A stretch of 64,000 nt of DNA from Phycisphaerae bacterium (GCA_030425705.1 JAUHZU010000009.1:1-64000); one strand, 5' to 3'. Positions 1-7,635 are shown, numbered from the stretch's first letter. Notes: generated from the letters alone by a model not told the origin. Program-made: numbers and translations.

Positions 1-99
1 AACTACCGGCCGCCGTGAAGCCGTGGACAGCGCCGCAGAAGACGGCCATACTGGCACAAAAAACGCCGATTAGAGGCCCCCGCCCCGGGACTTGAGCCA

Positions 100-127
100 G
101 TTATACATAACAGGCATTATCGGACTT
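100..127 (-). other. dif: dif-like Xer site, left end of the prophage array
   Basis: Read on the minus strand this is AAGTCCGATAA (XerC-type arm), TGCCTG (6-bp spacer), TTATGTATAAC (XerD-type arm). The XerD arm matches the E. coli arm TTATGTTAAAT at 8 of 11 positions, the best match of the three copies in the window. The XerC arm plus spacer is repeated exactly at 11265-11281 and 22212-22228. I infer that this copy keeps the original chromosomal XerD arm and marks the left boundary of element 1. Bases 1-99 are outside the element, and I see no gene in them. Confidence 0.75.
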
Positions 128-156
128 CCTGTTTCTGCAGGACGGCGGGGCGGAAG

Positions 157-492
157 CTAAGTGCTTTCCTCGCCGGGCTTTACGTTTGTTGGTAGGAAAC
201 CGGGGAAAATCTCTGGATTGGTCAAAAAATCCACGAAATCCAGCACCTGACCCACCGGCACCAGCGGCGTCCGATGGTCAGGGCGGTACACCGGCTCGAT
301 CGGCCGCTTCGTGTAGACCAACCAATCCTTCATCACCGTCTGACTCACGCCCGCCAGACGGGATGCGTCCGCGATCGTCATCAGCCCGCCGCCATGCTCG
401 CGGGCCACGCTCGACCACCAGTGATACAGCGTCACCGCCATCGGCGGCTGCATCCGGCCAGGTTGGACCCGCCGCCTGTCGTGATTTGCCAT
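157..492 (-). CDS. small helix-turn-helix protein of the DJR element
   Basis: 111 aa. Residues around 37-62 (TIADASRLAGVSQTVMKDWL) read as a helix-turn-helix of the MerR/AlpA excisionase-like type, followed by a short basic stretch and a proline-rich tail. The ATG at 492 has GGGAG seven bases upstream, which supports this start. It is the last gene of the leftward element 1 and lies beside the dif-like site. A regulatory or recombination-accessory role, such as guiding Xer-mediated excision or controlling lysogeny, is inference. It overlaps the 3' part of the next gene upstream in another frame. Family assignment is tentative. Confidence 0.6.
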   Translation of the reverse strand: MANHDRRRVQPGRMQPPMAVTLYHWWSSVAREHGGGLMTIADASRLAGVSQTVMKDWLVYTKRPIEPVYRPDHRTPLVPVGQVLDFVDFLTNPEIFPGFLPTNVKPGEEST

Positions 493-718
493 CGGAATCT
501 CCCGGCTGTACGGAACCCAGCGTATCGGACGTTAGGACGCCCGACAGCACCGCATCGTACAACCGATCGACCTCGACACGCAACGCCGCCACCTGCATCT
601 GGATCGCCCGCCGGTCGGCGTTGCTCTCCCGCCACTGGATGACGAACGTCCCCAGCAACGCGATCAACAGCAGCCAGTTCGGCCGGTCCTTCATCGCCTG
701 GGCGACTTCCTTCACCAT
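278..718 (-). CDS. small membrane protein with coiled coil, possible i-spanin or holin-like
   Basis: 146 aa. The N-terminal 75 residues look genuine: a short basic segment, one transmembrane helix at about 14-29 (NWLLLIALLGTFVIQW), then an alpha-helical, heptad-like stretch to about residue 58. The ATG at 718 has GGAG six bases upstream. The C-terminal half overlaps the helix-turn-helix gene by 215 nt and has the arginine- and glycine-rich composition of an out-of-frame read, so a shorter functional product is possible. An N-terminal anchor plus coiled coil next to a lipoprotein gene (764-1120) recalls inner/outer spanin pairs, but no family was recognised. Confidence 0.5.
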   Translation of the reverse strand: MVKEVAQAMKDRPNWLLLIALLGTFVIQWRESNADRRAIQMQVAALRVEVDRLYDAVLSGVLTSDTLGSVQPGDSDGKSRQAAGPTWPDAAADGGDAVSLVVERGPRAWRRADDDRGRIPSGGRESDGDEGLVGLHEAADRAGVPP

Positions 719-763
719 GACACGCTCCGCTCCGATGCCCTAGAAACCACGACCGGCGACGCC

Positions 764-1120
764 TCAACTGCCAGGCACAACGCCCGGCAGGTCCAGCGTC
801 GTATCGACCTCGGGCGACGCGGCCGCGTCCCCGCTGACCTGCTCGGCCGACACCGCCCCGCCGCCGTTGCTCACGGTCACCGTGATCGTCGATTCGTTCA
901 GCACGATCCGGCCGCTGGGCGTGTCGTCGCCCTCGGCCGACTCCGCGTCGCTGGCCTGCCCGGTCGGGTAGAAATTGAAATGCACCTGGGCTTCCTGCCA
1001 GCCGCTGGACGCTTCTTCGTTGGGCGTGAGCGTCGCACAGCCGCCGCCGAGCATACAGATCGCCAGCAGTGCAACCACCGCGACCACGCCGAGAACCCAT
1101 TTAGTCAGACCTGCCATCAT
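764..1120 (-). CDS. small lipoprotein of the DJR element
   Basis: 118 aa from the tandem ATG at 1120, which has AGGGAG nine bases upstream; an in-frame start at 1162 is possible but less likely. A hydrophobic signal (KWVLGVVAVVALLAICMLGG) ends in a lipobox-like GGGC with Cys around residue 28. The mature part is acidic and Ser/Thr/Gly-rich with a beta-rich central section. It follows the spike gene in the leftward transcript. It may be a virion or envelope lipoprotein, or an outer-membrane spanin partner of 278-718. No family was recognised. Confidence 0.55.
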   Translation of the reverse strand: MMAGLTKWVLGVVAVVALLAICMLGGGCATLTPNEEASSGWQEAQVHFNFYPTGQASDAESAEGDDTPSGRIVLNESTITVTVSNGGGAVSAEQVSGDAAASPEVDTTLDLPGVVPGS

Positions 1121-1177
1121 TTTAGAAACTCCCTTGTTTGGGGTGAAGGTTGTATATAACACGCCACGGGGGACGGG

Positions 1178-3382
1178 TCACAGCCGGTAGTAGCGGAGCA
1201 GTTCGCCCACGGGATCGGCCTCGGCACGCATCCACGCCGCGAAGGTGTTTTCGTTGCCGCCGATCAAGTCCTCAAGCAGGGGCGACGTGTTGTAGGACAG
1301 GTTGCCGTCCATCGTCACGCCGCTATTGTCCCCGCCGCCGCCCGCGAACTGATAGAACGGGTTCGCGTAGCCGAGCAGCGAGACATTTCCGACGAAGGAC
1401 ACATCGTCAAGCGGCGTGTTGATCTTGATTTCGATGGCCTGCGGTGCCGCGTTGCCCGGGCTCGGGTCGGTGAACACGTTCGCCGCGAACTCGCCGTTGC
1501 TCATCCACCCGACCCGCATCGTCGGCCCGCCGGCCCCGTCGTTCTCGCCCGTGGTGCGGACAAAGACGTTGCCCTCGACCAGAACATCGTCGTACACGAT
1601 CGGCTTGCCGAGCCCGTCGCCGTTGTTGCTGTCAAAGCCCATCGCGTACTGCGACAGCACGAACGCATTGTTCGTCACGACCAGCCCGGTGGACAGGTCC
1701 GCCCCGTCTTCGTTGCGGAACTTCACATCCTCGTAGCTGGTCTTGTGGAACAGGTTGCCGTCCACCGTGATATCGTTGGACCCCTCGAAGTAGATCGCGT
1801 GGTTGCGGCTGGGGCGGCTGCCTTCCCCCAGCCAGCCGACGGTATCGAAGATGCACCCGGTAATGTCCGTCTTGCCGACCGACGCCCCGAAGATGCCGTG
1901 TGCGTCGCCCGAGCCCTCGCTGTAGGACTTGACGAACTCGCACCGGTTCACGACCACGTTGTAGATCGTCGCCGGGTCATCGTTGCCGGTGTCCTGCATC
2001 ACGATCCCGGTCGTGAAATACTGGAACCGGCAGTTCTCGAACAGCACATCGTTCGCCCGCTTGATCCACGCCCCAACGTCCACACTGTGGGCAAAGGTGT
2101 CGTAGTCGTCGTGATCCTCATCGCGGTTGTTCGCGAGGATGTCCAGGTCGGTGAACGCGGTGTTGCTCGCGTAGCTGTTGCGGAGGAAGCACCGCCCCAT
2201 CGTGAGGATGACCGGCCGGGGGTCGGCGGCGTCGCCGTAGGCCGTGTAGACGATCCGCTCGGTGGCGGACCGCCCGTCCTTGTTCATCCAGCGGAAGTTC
2301 CCATCGCTCCCGTCCGGCAGCGTGAAGGTGTCGCCCCGCTTGAGCAGCACCCAATCGGCGTAGCCCGCCCGCACCAGCGAGTAGGCGTGTTCCAGCGTCG
2401 CCACCGCGTTGGCCGGGGTGAGCCCGTCGTTCGCGTCGCTGCCCGCGTTGCTCACATAGATCATCAGCGAGTCGGCGGACGGGTTCAGCGTCGTCCGGCC
2501 CCGGATGGGCACCGTGCCGCCCTTGTCGGGCAGCTTCCCGCCCGTGCCGGTTTCCTCGCCGCCGTCCGGCTGCTCGCCCGAATCGACCACGGGCGGCGTC
2601 TCGGTCGCCGGGGGCGGCGTCACCACGACCGGCCCGCTGCCCTCGCCACGCAGGAAGCCCGCGACCCCGGCCGACACCGTGAACGCCAGGTCGCCGCCGG
2701 GCTTGGGGAAGCGACGCAGGTAGAACTGCCCGCCCGCCGGGACAATCAGCCCTTGCCAATCCACCTGCTGCGACGGGTACGGCACCGGGGCCATCGCGAT
2801 CGTCTTGCCGCTGCCGTCCAGCACGTTCAGCAGACCGCCGCCGGTGTCCAACGCCCCGCAGGTGAGCGAGGTTACAACCAACTCCATGCCGGTGGGCACC
2901 GTCGCCCCGCCCAACGCGGCCGGGTTCAACTGGGCCAGCGGCTGCCGGGTCAGGGACTGGGTTTCCAGGTACAACGCCCACACGTTGGGCTCGGTCGATG
3001 CCTTGAACTCCGCGATCGAACGGGCCACCGCGATCGGCGACGAGTTATCCACCGTCACGCTGGATTGAGTCGCCTTAGAAAGCAACTGCAACAACTCGGG
3101 CCGGGCCTCTTTGGGCTGACCGCCGAACGAGACGTTCACCCACTGCCCCGGTTGGGCACCCCAACGCAGCCACAGCTTTTTGTAGGCGTTGTGCCGCCAC
3201 CCCATCCCCTCCTGCAACTCGATCCAGTCGGAGTCGCGATCGTTGATGCGGCAGTAGATTTTCGAGCTGGCGTTGCTCGCGTCCACGACCTGGAAGATAT
3301 GCCCGGGGATGTTGTATTCGTACCCTTGGGCCGGGGTCGCGGTGGACAGGTCAAGGATCAGCGTTGAGAAATTATTGCTCAT
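1178..3382 (-). CDS. large right-handed beta-helix spike or receptor-binding protein
   Basis: 734 aa, the largest gene of element 1. Residues about 1-250 form a beta-rich N-terminal part without a signal peptide. A Pro/Gly/Thr-rich linker follows at about 255-290. From about residue 308 (IYVSNAGSDANDGLTPANAV) the sequence has the parallel beta-helix signature known from pectate-lyase-fold and DUF1565-like proteins. Repeated Asn/Asp-rich turns of the N-N-x-F / G-N-x-F kind run to near the C-terminus. In a tailless virus a protein of this size and fold placed after the capsid and membrane genes most likely forms the vertex spike. It could bind or cleave host polysaccharide; enzymatic activity is not shown by the sequence. 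Confidence 0.7.
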   Translation of the reverse strand: MSNNFSTLILDLSTATPAQGYEYNIPGHIFQVVDASNASSKIYCRINDRDSDWIELQEGMGWRHNAYKKLWLRWGAQPGQWVNVSFGGQPKEARPELLQLLSKATQSSVTVDNSSPIAVARSIAEFKASTEPNVWALYLETQSLTRQPLAQLNPAALGGATVPTGMELVVTSLTCGALDTGGGLLNVLDGSGKTIAMAPVPYPSQQVDWQGLIVPAGGQFYLRRFPKPGGDLAFTVSAGVAGFLRGEGSGPVVVTPPPATETPPVVDSGEQPDGGEETGTGGKLPDKGGTVPIRGRTTLNPSADSLMIYVSNAGSDANDGLTPANAVATLEHAYSLVRAGYADWVLLKRGDTFTLPDGSDGNFRWMNKDGRSATERIVYTAYGDAADPRPVILTMGRCFLRNSYASNTAFTDLDILANNRDEDHDDYDTFAHSVDVGAWIKRANDVLFENCRFQYFTTGIVMQDTGNDDPATIYNVVVNRCEFVKSYSEGSGDAHGIFGASVGKTDITGCIFDTVGWLGEGSRPSRNHAIYFEGSNDITVDGNLFHKTSYEDVKFRNEDGADLSTGLVVTNNAFVLSQYAMGFDSNNGDGLGKPIVYDDVLVEGNVFVRTTGENDGAGGPTMRVGWMSNGEFAANVFTDPSPGNAAPQAIEIKINTPLDDVSFVGNVSLLGYANPFYQFAGGGGDNSGVTMDGNLSYNTSPLLEDLIGGNENTFAAWMRAEADPVGELLRYYRL

Positions 3383-3390
3383 GGCGGGGC

Positions 3391-3765
3391 TTACTTTCGG
3401 TTCAGGAACAGGAATCCGCCGACCACCAGCAGGATCGGCAGCATGGACTGGTTCAGGATGCGTCCCGTCTCGCTCTCGGTCCCCGTAGTGGACTTGGCGA
3501 TGTCGGACGCGGTTGAGTCTTTCAGGGCTTGGGCTGTGGTGGCGACGGTTTCCCGGCTCGCCCCGCTCACCGCGTTGATGAGATCGACGGCACCACGGGC
3601 ATCGAGCGACGACTCGTTTACCGTGAGCGACGCACCGCCCGTGACGTTGCTCACCGCCAGCGACGATGCGTCCTGGGCACCGATGCCGATGCCGCCGTCA
3701 ACCTCGCCGGTCTGCGACGTGTTGAAGGTCGAAGTCTCTTTTTTGCTCGAAGAAAACAGGCCCAT
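3391..3765 (-). CDS. tail-anchored virion membrane protein, 124 aa
   Basis: The soluble Ser/Thr/Ala/Gly-rich N-terminal part (about 105 residues) has no signal sequence. A single hydrophobic helix (MLPILLVVGGFLFL) follows and the protein ends at once with NRK. The gene lies 8 bp upstream of the spike and 6 bp downstream of another tail-anchored gene, within a tight leftward run. The layout fits a minor structural protein of an internal lipid membrane, as in PRD1- or PM2-like viruses; that is inference from context. No homologue was recognised. Confidence 0.6.
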   Translation of the reverse strand: MGLFSSSKKETSTFNTSQTGEVDGGIGIGAQDASSLAVSNVTGGASLTVNESSLDARGAVDLINAVSGASRETVATTAQALKDSTASDIAKSTTGTESETGRILNQSMLPILLVVGGFLFLNRK

Positions 3766-3771
3766 CGGGTA

Positions 3772-3960
3772 TCACTTCCGCACGATGTATAACGCCGCCA
3801 CGATCAGCAGCCCGACCCACACGAACGGCGGCACGTCGCTTAGCCGCAGCCCGCTATGACCGCTCACGACCGGCCCGGTGCTAATCACGTCGCCGGGCAT
3901 CGGGGCCTCTGGCCCGGACAAGCTGCCCAACGCTCCCAATGCTGTTGCAAAGATGCTCAC
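3772..3960 (-). CDS. tail-anchored small membrane protein, 62 aa
   Basis: A short Gly/Pro-rich N-terminal segment is followed by one C-terminal transmembrane helix (FVWVGLLIVAALYIV) and the terminal residues RK. The start overlaps the stop of the upstream gene by four bases (ATGA type), indicating translational coupling. The arrangement matches its neighbours at 3391-3765 and 4616-4951. A virion membrane protein role is inferred from the cassette. Confidence 0.6.
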   Translation of the reverse strand: MSIFATALGALGSLSGPEAPMPGDVISTGPVVSGHSGLRLSDVPPFVWVGLLIVAALYIVRK

Positions 3961-4616
3961 GCCGTCGCTCCCTTCACCGTGCTACCCAACACACGCCCCA
4001 GCGTCGGCCCCAGCAGCACGAACGCCACGACCACGACCAGCCCGACCAGCAGGCCACGGAAGCCCACCACGCCGCCCGTCGCGGTCTGCAACACGGCGTC
4101 GGCCTTGTCGATCACTTGGGCCTGAATCTCGCGGAAGTCCGATGCGAACTGACCGGCCGTCGCCTCGCTCCCATCACTCGCGAAGATGCCGCCGATCGTC
4201 TTGCCCCAAGCCGATTGCGGCAGGATCGGCCGACCGCTCGCGTCTACCTGGCTGGTGTTCCCCGTCAACTCGACGAAGAACGGCACGAACCGATCAAAGA
4301 ACCCCGGCTCGGGCAGGGGCAGCGGTGCCGGGCCGTCGTAGCCCTCGGGCAGCGGCGTCGCCCCACCGGTCAGGTCCACCGGGTTGAACAGGTTGCCGAC
4401 CCGCTGGAAGAAACCCCCCAGCGATTCGGTCGGCCCGCCGAGCGAGGTATCACGCGGCACGCCGAACGCAAACAGGCCGTCGTCCACCTGGACGGGCGGC
4501 GTCTCGGGCAGCGTCAGGTCCAGCCCGTCAAAGACGCTGGACGGGCCGACGCCCGGCAGCGTCTGCCCCGCCGCCGGGGGCGGGCTCGGGTTGTAGTCGG
4601 GGATCAGAGTCGCCAT
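3957..4616 (-). CDS. proline-rich tail-anchored structural protein, 219 aa
   Basis: The ATG at 4616 overlaps the stop of the upstream gene (ATGA); a GTG one codon earlier also exists but the coupled ATG is preferred. Residues 1-100 are Pro/Gly/Asp-rich and probably extended. The middle (about 100-175) is mixed alpha/beta. The C-terminus has a strong transmembrane helix (LLVGLVVVVAFVLLGPTLG) and a short basic tail. I infer a minor virion protein linking membrane and capsid. No family was recognised. Confidence 0.6.
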   Translation of the reverse strand: MATLIPDYNPSPPPAAGQTLPGVGPSSVFDGLDLTLPETPPVQVDDGLFAFGVPRDTSLGGPTESLGGFFQRVGNLFNPVDLTGGATPLPEGYDGPAPLPLPEPGFFDRFVPFFVELTGNTSQVDASGRPILPQSAWGKTIGGIFASDGSEATAGQFASDFREIQAQVIDKADAVLQTATGGVVGFRGLLVGLVVVVAFVLLGPTLGRVLGSTVKGATA

Positions 4617-4951
4617 CACTTCGCCAGCTTGAACACAAGGAACACGCCGAGCATCGCGACAACCGCGAGCCCGATCGACGCACCGACGCCCGTAGTCGTC
4701 GTGATGCCAGGCAGCGGCCGACCGCCGCCGTAGTCATCGTTCACGCTCGCTAGCTGCTGCTGTGCGACGTTCCCGAGCACCTGCCCGGCGGTGTTGCCGA
4801 ACGCCGAGCCGAAGCTGTCGAAGAAACTCCCGCCGGGTGCGGGGATGCTCGACGTGCCGCCCGCGATGCCGCTGGTCTGGACCGTCGTCGTCGCGTTGCC
4901 GACGCCCGCTAAGCGGTTCGCCGACTCGAAAGCATTAGAGAAAAAACCCAT
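4616..4951 (-). CDS. tail-anchored small membrane protein, 111 aa
   Basis: A low-complexity Gly/Ser/Thr/Ala/Asn-rich body is followed by a single C-terminal helix (ASIGLAVVAMLGVFLVF) and KLAK at the end. It is the first gene after the candidate major capsid protein, separated by 93 bp. Like the next three genes it ends in a membrane helix plus Lys/Arg, which suggests a shared insertion topology in the viral membrane. Function otherwise unknown. Confidence 0.6.
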   Translation of the reverse strand: MGFFSNAFESANRLAGVGNATTTVQTSGIAGGTSSIPAPGGSFFDSFGSAFGNTAGQVLGNVAQQQLASVNDDYGGGRPLPGITTTTGVGASIGLAVVAMLGVFLVFKLAK

Positions 4952-5044
4952 CGCTGTACCTCTCCAAAATCAGGACCACGGACACGCGGACGCCGCCGGG
5001 GGGCGGCATGAAGCCGCACCCCCGGCACCCGCCATGCTCTCGGT

Positions 5045-6040
5045 CTACCGCGTGTTCTTGAAGAAGTGCGTCACCAACTCGACCCGGCAGGGGTTGGCCG
5101 TCTTGGTCACATCGGCGATCAGCCGCATCGCTTGATCGACGCGGACGCTAAGCGTGTGCTCCATGTGCCCGGGGTCGACAAACGGGACGTGCAGGACGCC
5201 CTTGAAGGCGTCGGAGTTCGCCAGCTTGAAGCGGTCCATATCGCGGGCACGCATCCGCCGCCACTGCTCTTTCAGGTGCTGGGAATCGGCACGCACCAAC
5301 TCGACCGCGTTCACGACGCCATCGGAGCGAGCCCCGTTGTCGTAGCTGAACAGCGTCGCCCCGTGGTAGCCGCGTTCGCTGGTCAGCTTTTCGAGAAGCT
5401 GGTCGGGGCGGGTGCTGTCGATGTCGATCGTCGCGGTCTGGATGAAGTTTGCCAGGTACGGGAAGCCCTTGCCGCCCCGCTGCCCGGCGGCGGCACCTGT
5501 GACGTAATCGACCTCGAACCCGAGTTCGGCCGATTCGATCGTCGCGGACCCGGCGGTACAGGCGTCGTTACGGACGCCCCAATCCACGCGGATATCAAGG
5601 GACGTGTTCTGCGACACGTCGAGCAGCGACTGGTAGCCGCCGATGTCCAGCGGGACGTAGAAGTGTGCGTAGTACGTCCCGTTTGCGGCCGGGTTGAAGT
5701 CGCTGTGCGGCTGCTGGCCCCGGTAGATGTGGTGGATGAACGGCAGGTTCTTACCGGCCACATCGAAACGCGAGTCGGTGCCGTCCACCGCGATCTTGAA
5801 GCCACGGATCAGGTTCAGCAGGCCGAACGGCGAGATAACCTCATCGCCATCGGCGTTGGCGATCTCCACCTTCAGTTCAAACATGATCCCGACCATCGGG
5901 AACTCGCGGTTCTGGACCTGCCCCGTCCGGGTTGCACCCGGTGCATACTCGACGGGGTTTTCAACGGCGATCTTTTTCGCCATCGCGGCGATCGTCGCCG
6001 CGTCACGGACGGGCGATCCGGTTGTCATCGTAAGAGCCAT
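5045..6040 (-). CDS. candidate double-jelly-roll major capsid protein
   Basis: 331 aa. The start at 6040 is supported by AAAGGT about six bases upstream; the reading frame stays open further upstream, but that extension covers another gene. The protein is soluble, beta-rich, without signal or membrane segment, and has many short hydrophobic strands separated by Asp/Gly/Pro loops. That profile and length are compatible with double-jelly-roll capsid proteins of tailless phages (roughly 270-400 aa). The identification rests mainly on context: it lies between a genome-packaging ATPase and one-helix membrane protein on one side and tail-anchored proteins and a spike on the other. Fold prediction is needed to confirm two jelly rolls. 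A single-jelly-roll or unrelated capsid is the main alternative. Confidence 0.65.
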   Translation of the reverse strand: MALTMTTGSPVRDAATIAAMAKKIAVENPVEYAPGATRTGQVQNREFPMVGIMFELKVEIANADGDEVISPFGLLNLIRGFKIAVDGTDSRFDVAGKNLPFIHHIYRGQQPHSDFNPAANGTYYAHFYVPLDIGGYQSLLDVSQNTSLDIRVDWGVRNDACTAGSATIESAELGFEVDYVTGAAAGQRGGKGFPYLANFIQTATIDIDSTRPDQLLEKLTSERGYHGATLFSYDNGARSDGVVNAVELVRADSQHLKEQWRRMRARDMDRFKLANSDAFKGVLHVPFVDPGHMEHTLSVRVDQAMRLIADVTKTANPCRVELVTHFFKNTR

Positions 6041-6108
6041 TTTTCTACCTTTTTCGTAGGGTTTCGTGTGTTTGGATGGCCTCGACGGGCCGGACCTCAC
6101 CGCCGCGA

Positions 6109-6246
6109 TCAGCGGGTGGTGAACTTGCGGAACTGCCCGACGATGTAGGGCATTGCGGCCGCGAAGATGGCCGCACCGATTGCAAGGCCGATGCCGGGGC
6201 CGATGTTCGATACGATCTTGTTTTTGGTGGACTTGATGCTTGCCAT
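6109..6246 (-). CDS. 45-aa basic single-helix membrane protein
   Basis: A basic N-terminus (MASIKSTKNKIVSNIG) is followed by a glycine/alanine hydrophobic helix (GIGLAIGAAIFAAAMPYIV) and the basic end RKFTTR. It sits between the packaging ATPase and the capsid gene, 68 bp upstream of the latter. Very small, highly expressed membrane proteins in this position are typical of PRD1- and PM2-like virions. A GGAG lies eight bases before the ATG. Confidence 0.6.
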   Translation of the reverse strand: MASIKSTKNKIVSNIGPGIGLAIGAAIFAAAMPYIVGQFRKFTTR

Positions 6247-6301
6247 GTTGATTGCTCCAAAGGGTTCCCGAGTATCCGGGGGTTTTGTGTGAACGACCTA
6301 T

Positions 6302-6326
6302 ATAACCCTCAAACCCCAAGGGGTTT
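6302..6326 (-). promoter_or_regulatory. repeated 25-nt motif upstream of the structural genes
   Basis: This 25-nt stretch matches 7611-7635 at 22 of 25 positions. Read on the minus strand both contain TTGGGGTTTGAGGGTTA. This copy is also a perfect palindrome, AAACCCC-AA-GGGGTTT, at 6311-6326. It lies directly after the ATPase stop codon and upstream of the 45-aa membrane protein and capsid genes. A late promoter, operator or processing signal is inferred from the repeated placement; no clear sigma-70 box pair was seen. Confidence 0.45.
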
Positions 6327-6330
6327 CTTA

Positions 6331-6882
6331 CTAACTTGGGATTTTTACGACGCCCGCTCGGGGCTCGCCCATCCGGTCAAGGGTGATGTAGTGGAACTTG
6401 GGCAGGCGGTAGACCTCTTTCAGCGGGTCGCAATTCCACTCGCGGGCGATCATTTCGCCATCGTCGCGGCTCTGATTGAACGCATACAACCGGCTGCATT
6501 GCTCGCGGGCAGTCTTGTCCAGGCCGACATAGCGGACGCCCAGCAAGGCGACAACGTGACCGCCGCCGCCGTTCACGACGTGCCGCCCACGGCGTAGCAT
6601 CATCCGGGCGTTGTTACGGTCCTTCTCGAACACGTCCGGGGCCTCATCGACGATCGCCAGGCAGCCCCGCGACTGCCAAAAGATCGACTTGAATGTGTCC
6701 CAGCACGGCGTGACGAACTCGGCCGACCAGCCCGCCGCGTTTGGCCCCGCGTTCGGGGCGTTGGGGTCCCAAACGATGACCGGCCTACCACGTTGGGACG
6801 ACTGGCGGGCCAGCGTCCTCGCTAACAACGTCTTTCCCGATTGCGTCTGGCCCACGATCGCTATGTGCGTCAGGTTTGCCAT
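6331..6882 (-). CDS. genome-packaging ATPase (FtsK/HerA-like, PRD1 P9 type)
   Basis: 183 aa. Walker A GQTQSGKT lies at residues 11-18 and a Walker B with catalytic acid, LAIVDE, at about 75-80. The sequence begins almost at the P-loop, as in the compact packaging ATPases of tailless DJR phages. The motif IVWDPN before residue 45 also fits this superfamily. It probably drives DNA translocation through a membrane vertex. Zot-type ATPases share the superfamily, but this protein lacks the C-terminal membrane helix seen in the true Zot of element 2 (14694-15995). Its start overlaps the upstream gene by 98 nt. Confidence 0.75.
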   Translation of the reverse strand: MANLTHIAIVGQTQSGKTLLARTLARQSSQRGRPVIVWDPNAPNAGPNAAGWSAEFVTPCWDTFKSIFWQSRGCLAIVDEAPDVFEKDRNNARMMLRRGRHVVNGGGGHVVALLGVRYVGLDKTAREQCSRLYAFNQSRDDGEMIAREWNCDPLKEVYRLPKFHYITLDRMGEPRAGVVKIPS

Positions 6883-7579
6883 TATTGGCCTTGTTTTCCT
6901 TGGGTTTCGCTTTGAACTCGACGCGGCTCACGACATACACCGAGACGCCGACGAACAGCACCAGCCACCACGGCATCCGCCGACCGTTGAGCGTCGCCGC
7001 CGCCGCCTTGTCGATCAATTCCCGCTCATCGTCGGTCGGCTCCCACCTGGGACCGCCCGCCCGCTTTGCGAAGCTGAACCCGAGTTTCGAGAGAATCCGC
7101 CCGGCCTCGGGCCCGGCCTCGACCGTGTTCATCCCCGGCTGCGTACCGCCCTCTAAGCCCCCGCCGCCGCCGGGGGCGTCCTGCCCCGGCAGCACGACGC
7201 GGGACGCCCCAGCGTCGGCAGACGGCGACGGCGGGGCATCCTTGCCCGCACCGTACACCGTCCCGTCCGCGAGCCGGTCCCCGGCCTTGGGCTTGGCGGG
7301 TTTCCCGCCACGCCTTACCGGTTTTCCGTTCGCCCGCAGTTTCACGGACCCGTCATCGTTCAGCTTGAAGTTAGAAACCGGCTCGCCCTGCCACCCGGAG
7401 CGGTCGGGTTTCGGCTTTGCACCGCCGCTTGTTCTGGCGGATACCGCCTGATTCTTTTCCAGCGTCGCCGCGATGTCCCCGGCCGAGCTATCGAGATTGT
7501 CGGCGGGAAGGTTTAGAACCGGGCTTTCCGGCGTTGCGGGCGGTTCGATACTGTTTTCTTCTGCGTTAGATACCGGCAT
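6785..7579 (-). CDS. single-pass membrane protein, 264 aa, unknown
   Basis: Long hydrophilic N-terminal region (about 200 residues) rich in Pro, Ala, Gly, Lys and Asp with little predicted order. A membrane helix follows (MPWWLVLFVGVSVYVVSRVEF, about 202-222) and then a short charged C-terminus. AAGGG about six bases before the ATG supports the start at 7579. The 3' end overlaps the ATPase gene by 98 nt in another frame. The neighbourhood suggests a virion membrane or packaging-vertex protein; no homologue was recognised. Confidence 0.6.
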   Translation of the reverse strand: MPVSNAEENSIEPPATPESPVLNLPADNLDSSAGDIAATLEKNQAVSARTSGGAKPKPDRSGWQGEPVSNFKLNDDGSVKLRANGKPVRRGGKPAKPKAGDRLADGTVYGAGKDAPPSPSADAGASRVVLPGQDAPGGGGGLEGGTQPGMNTVEAGPEAGRILSKLGFSFAKRAGGPRWEPTDDERELIDKAAAATLNGRRMPWWLVLFVGVSVYVVSRVEFKAKPKENKANNGKPDAHSDRGPDAIGKDVVSEDAGPPVVPTW

Positions 7580-7610
7580 GGGTTAGGCCCTTATAGTTTG
7601 GGCCGGTAAT

Positions 7611-7635
7611 CTAACCCTCAAACCCCAACCGGTTT
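7611..7635 (-). promoter_or_regulatory. second copy of the repeated 25-nt motif, overlapping the rep stop codon
   Basis: Matches 6302-6326 at 22 of 25 positions. Here the motif encodes the last residues of the replication initiator and its TAG stop, and lies just upstream of the 264-aa membrane protein gene. The first copy is noncoding, so the similarity is unlikely to come from protein sequence. It probably marks the start of a transcription unit. The two mismatching bases inside the palindrome remove the perfect symmetry seen in the first copy. Confidence 0.45.

Noticed and set aside
432-1100. 222-codon minus-strand frame over the lipoprotein and membrane genes
   Set aside because: Arg/Gly-rich shadow; the two shorter frames have ribosome-binding sites and membrane signals.
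1745-3367. 540-codon rightward frame opposite the spike gene
   Set aside because: Arg/Val-rich shadow; the spike frame has clear beta-helix pattern and fits the operon.
6331-6882. second Zot protein
   Set aside because: Lacks the C-terminal membrane helix and periplasmic tail and lies among capsid-type genes, so a packaging ATPase fits better.
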